Below, piece after piece: positions 8,601-15,795 of a stretch of 64,000 bases of DNA (the stretch's first letter is position 1; the number at the start of each line of letters is the position of its first letter). The notes beneath the pieces were generated by a model. It ran no database searches. It saw only the letters and a program-made list of their open reading frames with translations, and was not told the origin of the DNA. A program made the translations under genes and the position numbers. This stretch comes from Actinoplanes sichuanensis (GTDB lineage Bacteria > Actinomycetota > Actinomycetes > Mycobacteriales > Micromonosporaceae). The stretch lies in NCBI RefSeq assembly GCF_033097365.1, contig NZ_AP028461.1, positions 7,316,001 through 7,380,000 on the forward strand. The letters run 5' to 3'.

Positions 8601-9767
8601 ATGAGGTTCGCCCGTCCCGCCACCGCCGCCGCGGTCGCCGCCACTCTGCTTCTGGCCGCGTGCGGCACCACCGATCCGGAGCCGACCTCGGTCGCGCCGC
8701 CGGCCAGTCCGCACACCGGCCACAGCGCCTCCGGCTCCGCGCCACCGGCCAGTCCGCTGCGCGCGAGCGAGCGTTTCATCGAGGTGGGGCTGAAGACGCC
8801 GTACACCCCGGCCGCGCCGAACGGCGGCACCGACGAGTATCGATGCTTCCTGGTGGACCCGGGGCTGACCGAGTCGGCCTACCTGACCGGCAGTCAGTTC
8901 CGTCCGCAGAACGCGGCGATCGTGCACCACGCGATCTTCTACCGGCTCGACCCCGAGCAGGCGAAGGCCGCGGAGAAGGTGGATGCCGAGACGGCCGGTG
9001 AGGGCTGGACCTGTTTCGGCGACAGCGGTGTGGACGGTCAGACCGCCTGGGTGGCGCACTGGGCGCCGGGCGCCGGCGAGACGCTGATGCCGGCCGGGTT
9101 CGGCTTCACCATGCCGCCCGGTAGCAAGCTGGTCATGCAGGTGCATTACAACCTGCTCGGCGCGGGCGCCGGCGGCCCCGGCTCGGACGCGTCGGGCATG
9201 CAGATGCGCATCTCCTCGGCGGCCGGGCTCAAGCCGTTGGAGACGGGGCTGGTGATGGCCCCGATCGAGCTGCCCTGCGAGCCCGGCGGGACGGGTGCGC
9301 TCTGCGACCGGGACACCGCGGTCGCCGATGTCGGCAAGCGGTTCGGCGCCGATTCGGCGGAGCAGGTCCAGCAGCTCAACCAGTGGTGCAACAAGGGCGC
9401 GCCCCCGAAACCGGGCAACACGCAGAGCTGCGACCAGCCGGTCGAGCAGGGCGGCACGGTCTACCTGGCGGCCGGCCACATGCACCTGCTGGGCCGGGCG
9501 ATCAAGGTGGAGCTCAACCCGGGGACGGCCGAGGCGCAGACCCTGCTCGACGTCCCGCAGTACGACTTCGACGATCAGGCGCTCGTGCCGTTGGCCAAGC
9601 CCATCAAGATCAATAAGGGCGATGACGTACGGGTGACCTGCACCCACGACGCGACGCTGCGCAAGCAACTGCCCCAGCTGCAGAAACTGCCCTCGCGGTA
9701 CGTGGTGTGGGGCGAGGGCACCAGCGACGAGATGTGCCTCGGAATCCTGGTCATGGCACCGGAGTAG
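8601..9767 (+). CDS. Lipoprotein with copper type II (PHM/DBM-like) monooxygenase fold
   Basis: A 388-residue exported lipoprotein with lipobox LLAAC (Cys21). The body resembles the two-domain copper type II, ascorbate-dependent monooxygenases (peptidylglycine alpha-hydroxylating monooxygenase, dopamine beta-monooxygenase). All six copper ligands have plausible equivalents: His109-His110 in IVHHAIF and His182 in QVHYN for the electron-transfer copper, and His293-Met-His295 in GHMHLLG with Met378 in DEMCLG for the catalytic copper. Cysteines suggest disulfides. The substrate is unknown; such bacterial homologues have little experimental work. GGAGG 6 nt before ATG 8601 rules out the in-frame ATG at 8589. 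It is alone in its transcription unit. Confidence 0.75.
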   Translation: MRFARPATAAAVAATLLLAACGTTDPEPTSVAPPASPHTGHSASGSAPPASPLRASERFIEVGLKTPYTPAAPNGGTDEYRCFLVDPGLTESAYLTGSQFRPQNAAIVHHAIFYRLDPEQAKAAEKVDAETAGEGWTCFGDSGVDGQTAWVAHWAPGAGETLMPAGFGFTMPPGSKLVMQVHYNLLGAGAGGPGSDASGMQMRISSAAGLKPLETGLVMAPIELPCEPGGTGALCDRDTAVADVGKRFGADSAEQVQQLNQWCNKGAPPKPGNTQSCDQPVEQGGTVYLAAGHMHLLGRAIKVELNPGTAEAQTLLDVPQYDFDDQALVPLAKPIKINKGDDVRVTCTHDATLRKQLPQLQKLPSRYVVWGEGTSDEMCLGILVMAPE

Positions 9768-9785
9768 TGGGTATGTAGGCGTGCC

Positions 9786-10742
9786 ATGACCGAGTACGGC
9801 ATCCACGCCTCGCACGAGCAGATCCCACCCGGCGCGCTCCTGGACGCGGTGATCGCGGCCGAGCGCGCCGGCTTCGACGCCGCGATGTGTTCCGATCACT
9901 TCTCGCCGTGGAGTTCCCGCCAGGGCCAGTCGGGTTTCGCCTGGTCCTGGCTGGGTGCCGCGCTCCAGGCCACGAACCTGTCGTTCGGGGTGGTCAACGC
10001 ACCGGGCCAGCGTTACCACCCGGCGATCATCGCGCAGGCGATCGGCACTCTGGCCAGTATGTTTCCGGGCCGGTTCTGGGCAGCGCTGGGGTCCGGCGAG
10101 TTCAGCAACGAGCACATCACCGGGGCCAAGTGGCCGCGCAAGGAGGTCCGCAACGCCCGCCTGCGCGAGTCCGTCGACGTCATCCGTGACCTGCTCGACG
10201 GGCAGGAGGTGTCCCGCGACGGGCTGATCACCGTCGACCGGGCCCGGCTGTGGACCCGGCCGGAGGTCACCCCGCCGCTGATCGGCGCCGCGATCAGCAC
10301 GGCCACCGCCGCCTGGTGCGCGGAGTGGGCCGACGGGTTGGTCACCGTCAACGCGCCCGAGGAGCATCTGCGCGCGATGATCGCCGCCTACCGGGACGCC
10401 GGTGGCCGCGGCCCGATCTGTCTCCAGGTGCATCTGAGCTGGGCCGGCTCGCAGCAGGAGGCCGAGACGATCGCCCACGACCAGTGGCGCAGCAACATCT
10501 TCGTACCGCCGGTCTGCTGGGACCTGGCCACCGCCGAGGAGTTCGACGTGGTGTCCGAGAACGTCACGGTCGAGCAGGTGGCGAAGGTCGTGAACATCTC
10601 GGCCGATCTGGAACGGCACGTCGAGTGGCTACGAGGCTACGCGGCCCTCGGCTTCGACCGGATCTACCTGCACCATGTGGGGCAGGACCTGGGCCCGTTC
10701 GTCGAGGCGTTCGGTGCGAAGGTGCTGCCGGCGCTGCGCTGA
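9786..10742 (+). CDS. Luciferase-like flavin oxidoreductase (probable non-F420, TIGR03885-like)
   Basis: A 318-residue TIM-barrel protein of the bacterial luciferase superfamily. The N-terminus (YGIHASHEQIPPGALLDAV) and segments CSDHFSPW, FGVVNAPGQRYHPAIIAQAIGTL and FWAALGSGEFSNEHITG match the subgroup that NCBI names probable non-F420 flavinoid oxidoreductase; I recall this group from memory and cannot check the profile. It should bind a flavin or deazaflavin at the barrel top. The substrate is not known. The start is ATG 9786, 18 nt after the lipoprotein stop. Its last 114 nt overlap the tail of the convergent diguanylate cyclase gene. Confidence 0.8.
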   Translation: MTEYGIHASHEQIPPGALLDAVIAAERAGFDAAMCSDHFSPWSSRQGQSGFAWSWLGAALQATNLSFGVVNAPGQRYHPAIIAQAIGTLASMFPGRFWAALGSGEFSNEHITGAKWPRKEVRNARLRESVDVIRDLLDGQEVSRDGLITVDRARLWTRPEVTPPLIGAAISTATAAWCAEWADGLVTVNAPEEHLRAMIAAYRDAGGRGPICLQVHLSWAGSQQEAETIAHDQWRSNIFVPPVCWDLATAEEFDVVSENVTVEQVAKVVNISADLERHVEWLRGYAALGFDRIYLHHVGQDLGPFVEAFGAKVLPALR

Positions 10743-12221
10743 GCCGCGCTTGTCGGCGTACATCCGCTCGTCGGCGGCGGCGAGCAGCTCGTCCGGCGCG
10801 ACGATGCGGCGCTCGGTCCGGGTGACGGTGCCGACGGCGGCCGTGACGACCAGGTCGCGGCCGCCCCACGCCACCGGCACCGCGATCGACCGGGCGATCC
10901 GGTCACCGAGCGCACGGGCCGTGGCGTCGTCCGCCTCGGCGCAGAAGATCAGGAACTCGTCGCCACCGATCCGGGCCACCACGTCCCCGGCCCGGACCGC
11001 GTCGGTGATCCGGGCGGCGGTGGCGCGCAGGATCGCATCGCCCGCCTCGTGCCCGTGCTCGTCGTTGATCGGCTTGAACCCGTTCAGGTCGCAGTAGATC
11101 AGCGCCAGGTCACCCGGCGCCCCACCGGCGTGCGCGGCGATCGCCTTCTGCATCTCGGTGAACAGGTGCCGCCGGTTCACCAGGCCGGTCAGCTCGTCGT
11201 GGGTGGCCTGGTAGAGCAGCGCGTGTTTGAGCCGGCTGATCCGGACCAGCACGAGCGGGATGCTCAGCAGCGGCGCGATGGTCAACAGCAGCCCGTCCGC
11301 GGGCTGGCCCAGCAGCTGGCCGAGGCCGCCGCACAGCGGGATCAGCAGCAGCGCCGTGCCGAGCAGCCCGAGTTGGAGTCGCGGGGTGGGCGGCGCCAGG
11401 TCGGGGGCCGGCTCACTCAGCTGTTTCACGCTCGGATGCAGTCCGGCCGCGCCGAGGGCGAGGTAGCCGATCGCGAAGCACAGGGCCGGCAGGGACGCGT
11501 TCTCGCCGGAGACCGGTCCCATGTTGACCAGTGCGATGCCGAGGATCGTGCAGCCCAGCGATGCGAACAGGTAGTTCATGCAGGTTCGGCCGGCCGCGCT
11601 GGTCCGGGCCACCCGCAGCAGCGCGCCGCAGATGCCGAGCAGCACCAACAGCTGGGTGAGCACCAGGAACAGTCCCGCCGTGCCCATGCCCGCGCCCAGC
11701 ATGCGCGGCCGGAACGCGAACTCCCACAACGGGGCGGCCAGGGCGATCCCCCACACCGCGGCGTCGATGGTGCCACTCGCGTCGCGGGGCGCGTGCCGCA
11801 GCACGATCAGCAGGCTGGCCGCCAGCATGAACACGTAGCCGCCCAGTTGCGGCGGCACGACCAGGAGATCCGGTGGCTTGGCGATGTCTTCCAGCGCGGC
11901 GTGGAACCAGGCCGCGTTCGCCGTCGTGAGCAGCAGCAGTGCGATGATCACCAGCGCCCACGGCCGCTGGTCGGTGACCCGGTGCCGGCGCAGGCCGACC
12001 GCGATGGCCACCGCGGCGACCATGCCGGAGAGCAACATCAGACCGGTGCGGACCGACGCCCCGCCGTACACGTACCCGAGCGCGAAACTCACCGCCACGA
12101 CGGCGAAACCCACCGATACGGTACGGCCGACGCGCGCCGGGGCCGGCCGGAACGACGTGGCGTCCCGGCCGGTCAGGAGGTTCCCGGGCCGGCGCACACC
12201 GGTGCTCTTCGACGACCGCAC
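10629..12221 (-). CDS. Membrane-bound diguanylate cyclase (GGDEF domain)
   Basis: A 530-residue protein. The first 320 residues hold eight to ten transmembrane helices, a probable sensory region. The C-terminal GGDEF domain starts near ATHDELTGLVNRRHLF and has an intact active site GGDEF (about residues 419-423) with the DLNGFKPIND metal site, so it should make cyclic di-GMP from two GTP. An inhibitory I-site RAGD sits exactly five residues before GGDEF, so product feedback is expected. No EAL domain is present. After the usual end (AADERMYADK) about 37 extra basic residues follow, encoded antisense to the end of the neighbouring oxidoreductase gene. The GTG start at 12221 lacks a clear ribosome site. 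Confidence 0.87.
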   Translation of the reverse strand: MRSSKSTGVRRPGNLLTGRDATSFRPAPARVGRTVSVGFAVVAVSFALGYVYGGASVRTGLMLLSGMVAAVAIAVGLRRHRVTDQRPWALVIIALLLLTTANAAWFHAALEDIAKPPDLLVVPPQLGGYVFMLAASLLIVLRHAPRDASGTIDAAVWGIALAAPLWEFAFRPRMLGAGMGTAGLFLVLTQLLVLLGICGALLRVARTSAAGRTCMNYLFASLGCTILGIALVNMGPVSGENASLPALCFAIGYLALGAAGLHPSVKQLSEPAPDLAPPTPRLQLGLLGTALLLIPLCGGLGQLLGQPADGLLLTIAPLLSIPLVLVRISRLKHALLYQATHDELTGLVNRRHLFTEMQKAIAAHAGGAPGDLALIYCDLNGFKPINDEHGHEAGDAILRATAARITDAVRAGDVVARIGGDEFLIFCAEADDATARALGDRIARSIAVPVAWGGRDLVVTAAVGTVTRTERRIVAPDELLAAADERMYADKRGSAQRRQHLRTERLDERAQVLPHMVQVDPVEAEGRVAS

Positions 12222-12294
12222 GGCGGTCTTGAGATTTAGTCGAGCCGGCGCCCCGGATCGGCCCTGACGGGACGGCAGGCCCAGGCGTTGAGGA

Positions 12295-13011
12295 TCACCC
12301 CGCCGCGGTCAACTCGTCGGCGGCGTCGGACAGCAGGGCGGCGACCCGGGTCATCGCGTCGATCCGCTGCTCGATCTCCCGGGGCCGCGGGCTCAGCAGA
12401 GCGGTGACCGGTGTGTTGACCCACTCGCCGGTGACCACGTAACCGCAGCCGGGCAGTGCCTCCTCGATCCGCTGCAACAGCTCGCGGGTGAACAGCGCCG
12501 CCACCTCCGGTGTGCCGATGTCACCGCCGATCAACTGCCCGTCGGCGATCGACACCCGGCCCACCGGTAGCGGCCGGGGCAGCCTGGCCAGGTAGAACGT
12601 GTCGTGGCCGCCGATGTCGCGGGTCTGGTCGAAGACCACGAACGGCACCCCGTTCTCGGTGCCGGTGAGCACCGCGAACGCGGGCGGCGCATCCCGCAGG
12701 AACTGCTCCAGCCGAGTCGAGGCGGGCAGGGCGGCATCCTCCGCGCGGTACGTCCAGCCGCGGCGGGCGGCCAGCCGGGGCCGCCCGCGCAGCGTCCTGG
12801 TCCGGGAGATCAGCTTGCCGGTCTGGACCAGGATCGTCACGCCGCCGGCGAACCCGATCACACCGGCGGCGGCGGGCTTGTGCTCACCGATCAGCCGGAT
12901 CGCGCCCACCATCAGCAGCACACCCACGAACAGCCAGATCACCGGCCGACGGCGGCTGCGCAACCGGGCCGGGATCGGACTGTTCGCACCGAATCTGGTC
13001 CATTCGTTCAC
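12295..13011 (-). CDS. Hypothetical membrane protein with two N-terminal helices
   Basis: A 238-residue protein I do not recognise. After about 25 basic residues, two adjacent transmembrane helices appear (VIWLFVGVLLMVGAIRLIG and AAAGVIGFAGGVTILVQTG). The remaining 170 residues are a soluble alpha/beta domain with no motif I can name. GTG 13011 is chosen because GGAGG lies 6 nt upstream; an in-frame start 63 nt further up lacks one. A 10-bp inverted repeat in the leader ends right at this Shine-Dalgarno. It lies 73 nt upstream of the cyclase gene on the same strand, so the two could be co-transcribed. Confidence 0.65.
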   Translation of the reverse strand: MNEWTRFGANSPIPARLRSRRRPVIWLFVGVLLMVGAIRLIGEHKPAAAGVIGFAGGVTILVQTGKLISRTRTLRGRPRLAARRGWTYRAEDAALPASTRLEQFLRDAPPAFAVLTGTENGVPFVVFDQTRDIGGHDTFYLARLPRPLPVGRVSIADGQLIGGDIGTPEVAALFTRELLQRIEEALPGCGYVVTGEWVNTPVTALLSPRPREIEQRIDAMTRVAALLSDAADELTAAG

Positions 13012-13020
13012 TGGTTCCTC

Positions 13021-13098
13021 CGCGAGCCGGGTGCCCCTCCATACCCGCCGACGGCACTGTCCGACCCTCCACACGGTACGGTGCGCATCCGGCTCGCG
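13021..13098 (-). promoter_or_regulatory. Long-range inverted repeat abutting a Shine-Dalgarno
   Basis: CGCGAGCCGG (13021-13030) and CCGGCTCGCG (13089-13098) are perfect complements 58 bp apart. In the minus-strand mRNA the second arm ends immediately before GAGGAACCA-GTG, the ribosome site of the membrane protein. A folded leader could shield or present that site. Inferred. Confidence 0.3.
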
Positions 13099-13145
13099 AC
13101 ACGCCGTTCCACCGCGAGGAAGATAACGGTCCGGCGTGAATGGAA

Positions 13146-15614
13146 TCAGCCCAGGATCGCCTCCACCCGGACCACGGCGCCCGGCTCGGCCGGCGGGACC
13201 AGGGCGCCCTCCACCCGTACACCGTCGACGAGCAGGTGGTCGACCCGGCCGCTACCGGTCACGGTGATCTCGTAGGTCGCGCCACGGAACTCGCGGGTCG
13301 CGGTGAACCCGGGCCAGCCGGTGGGCAGCACCGGGTCGATCCGCAGGCCGCCGAAGTCCGGCCGGATGCCCAGGATCCACTGGCTGATCGCCACGAAGTT
13401 CCAGGCCGCGGTGCCGGTCAGCCACGAGTTCTTGGCCTCGCCGTGGGTGGGCGCGTCCCGGCCGGCGATCATCTGCGCGTAGACGTACGGCTCGGTGCGG
13501 TGCGTCTCGCTGATCCCCTCCCGGGCCGACGGGTTGATCCGCCGGTAGTAGTCGAACGCCCGGTCCCCGTTGCCGACCATCGTCTCGGCGATCATGATCC
13601 ACGGGTTGGTGTGGCAGAAGATGCCGGCGTTCTCCTTGTACCCGGGCGGGTACGACGAGATCTCCCCCAACTCGATCCGATAACTGGAGAAGGCCGGCTG
13701 CTGGAGCACGATCCCGTGCGGGGTGGCCAGCCGGTCGGCCACACTGTCCAGCGCCTTCACCGCGAGCCCGTCCTCCAGGCCCACCCCGCCGAGCACGCAG
13801 ATGCCCTGCGGCTCGATGAAGATCTGACCCTCGTCGTTCTCGCCCGAGCCGAGCACGTTGCCGTAGAAGTCGTACGCCCGCCGGAACCAGGCCCCGTCCC
13901 AGCCGTGCTCGGTGATCGTGCCGGCCATCTTCTCGGCGGCCGCCCGGTAGACGACCTCCTCGCCGTCCTGCCCACGCAGCCCGGCGATCACCGCGAGTTC
14001 CTTGGCGGCCAGCACGAACAGGCCGGCGATGAACACCGACTCGGCGACCCCACCGGACGCGTTCTCGGTCGTCTGGAACGGCTCGCCCGGAGTGTCGGAG
14101 AAGCAGTTCAGGTTCAGGCAGTCGTTCCAGTCGGCGCGGCCGATCAACGGCAGGCCGTGCGGGCCCAGCCGATCCAGCGTGTACTTCAGTGAACGGCGCA
14201 GGTGCTCGTAGAGCGGGACCTCACTGCCCGGCACGTTGTCGAACGGCACCCGCTCGTCCAGGAACGTGTGGTCGCCGGTCTCCTTGAGATACGCCGCCAC
14301 GCCCAGGATCAGCCACAGCGGGTCGTCGTTGAAGCCGTCGCCGATGTCGTTGTTCCCGCGTTTCGTCAGCGGCTGGTACTGGTGGTAGGCGCCGCCGTCC
14401 TCCTTCTGGGTGGCGGCGATGTCCAGGATCCGCTCCCGAGCCCGCTCCGGGATCATGTGCACGAACCCGAGCAGGTCCTGGTTCGAGTCGCGGAAGCCCA
14501 TGCCACGGCCGATGCCCGTCTCATAGAGCGACGTGGACCGGCTCATGTTGAACGTGACCAGGCACTGGTAGGCGTTCCACACGTTGACCATGCGGTTGGT
14601 GTCGCCGTCCGGCGTGGTCACGTGCAGGGTGTTCAGTAGCCGGTCCCAATACGCGCGCAGGTCGGCGTACCCCTGATCGACGACCTCGGGCCGCAGCCAC
14701 CGGGAGATGACCGGCTTGACCCGGGTCTTGTTGATCGTCTGCGAGCCCGGCGGATCGAACTTGTCGTCCTTCGGATTCTCGGCGTAGCCGAGGACGAAGA
14801 CGACCTCGCGCGTCTCACCCGGCGCGAGCCGCAGCCGGACGTGGTGGCTGCCGATCGGCTGCCATCCGTGCGCGACCGAGTTCTTCGAGAGACCGCTCTC
14901 TACGACGACCGGCCGATCCCAGCCCCGGTACGCGCCGAGGAACGCCTCACGCTGCGTGTCGAACCCGGCGAGCGGCTCCGAGCAGGCGAAATAGGCGAAG
15001 TGGTCGCGGCGTTCCCGGTACTCGGTCTTGTGGTAGATGACGCCGTCGACGACCTCCACCTGGCCGGTGTTGAAATTCCGCTGGTAGTTCGTGGCGTCGT
15101 CCTGCGCGTCCCACAGGCAGAACTCCACCGACGAGAACAGCGACAACTCGGCGTTGTCGGTGCGCTCATTGGTGACCCGGACCCGCCAGACCTCCAGGGT
15201 CTCCCCCAGCGGCGCGAAATAGAGCGTCTCGGCCCGGATCCCGCGCCGGGACGAACCGATCCTGGTGTACGACAGCCCGTGCCGACACTCGTAGTCGTCC
15301 AATTCGCGTTCCGGGGTGGGCTGCCAGGACGGCGACCAGTAGTCACCACTGACGTCGTCGCGTACGTAGACGTAACGGCCGCCCACATCGAGCGGCGCGT
15401 TGTTGTAGCGGTAACGGGTGAGCCGCCGCAGACGGGCGTCACGGTAGAACGAGTAGCCACCCGCGGTGTTGGACACGATCCCGAAGTAGGCGTCCGTGCC
15501 GAGGTAATTGATCCACGGCAGCGGTGTGTCCGGCCTCTCGATGACGTACTCGCGCTGCTCATCGTCGAATTGCCCGTAGCGCAACAGGTCCTCCCCCGTC
15601 GCAGTCGGAGCCAC
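13146..15614 (-). CDS. Cellobiose phosphorylase (GH94)
   Basis: An 822-residue cytoplasmic enzyme of glycosyl hydrolase family 94. It should split cellobiose with phosphate into glucose 1-phosphate and glucose. Features are the N-terminal beta-sandwich (TPLPWINYLGTDAYFGIVSN), the (alpha/alpha)6 barrel with FRDSNQDLLG, and the catalytic Asp in GRADWNDCLNLN. The C-terminal part (TGTAAWNFVAISQWILGI) is also typical. Length and motifs favour cellobiose over longer cellodextrins or chitobiose, but only assay can decide. The start is GTG 15614; no strong ribosome site is visible. A perfect CebR-type operator lies 35 bp upstream, so induction by cello-oligosaccharides is expected. Confidence 0.87.
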   Translation of the reverse strand: MAPTATGEDLLRYGQFDDEQREYVIERPDTPLPWINYLGTDAYFGIVSNTAGGYSFYRDARLRRLTRYRYNNAPLDVGGRYVYVRDDVSGDYWSPSWQPTPERELDDYECRHGLSYTRIGSSRRGIRAETLYFAPLGETLEVWRVRVTNERTDNAELSLFSSVEFCLWDAQDDATNYQRNFNTGQVEVVDGVIYHKTEYRERRDHFAYFACSEPLAGFDTQREAFLGAYRGWDRPVVVESGLSKNSVAHGWQPIGSHHVRLRLAPGETREVVFVLGYAENPKDDKFDPPGSQTINKTRVKPVISRWLRPEVVDQGYADLRAYWDRLLNTLHVTTPDGDTNRMVNVWNAYQCLVTFNMSRSTSLYETGIGRGMGFRDSNQDLLGFVHMIPERARERILDIAATQKEDGGAYHQYQPLTKRGNNDIGDGFNDDPLWLILGVAAYLKETGDHTFLDERVPFDNVPGSEVPLYEHLRRSLKYTLDRLGPHGLPLIGRADWNDCLNLNCFSDTPGEPFQTTENASGGVAESVFIAGLFVLAAKELAVIAGLRGQDGEEVVYRAAAEKMAGTITEHGWDGAWFRRAYDFYGNVLGSGENDEGQIFIEPQGICVLGGVGLEDGLAVKALDSVADRLATPHGIVLQQPAFSSYRIELGEISSYPPGYKENAGIFCHTNPWIMIAETMVGNGDRAFDYYRRINPSAREGISETHRTEPYVYAQMIAGRDAPTHGEAKNSWLTGTAAWNFVAISQWILGIRPDFGGLRIDPVLPTGWPGFTATREFRGATYEITVTGSGRVDHLLVDGVRVEGALVPPAEPGAVVRVEAILG

Positions 15615-15648
15615 CCGGCGGAGTCGCCGGCCGGCATGGGAGCAGATT

Positions 15649-15662
15649 TGGGAGCGCTCCCA
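15649..15662. promoter_or_regulatory. CebR/CelR-type operator
   Basis: TGGGAGCGCTCCCA is a perfect 14-bp palindrome identical to the published operator of the LacI-family cellulose-utilisation repressors CebR (Streptomyces) and CelR (Thermobifida). A half-site TGGGAGC precedes it at 15637. It lies 35 bp upstream of the GH94 start. No cebR gene lies in the window. Confidence 0.88.
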
Positions 15663-15795
15663 TGGTCGCCCATTTTACCGCTTCGACACCTCGATGGGAC
15701 CAGTCCGAAAAGACTCTTCGTTTTCGCTCCACGCCCGCCACGCCGAACGGCCGCCCGCGACCCGCGCGAGCGGCCGTTCCGGAGGGGATGGCCGG

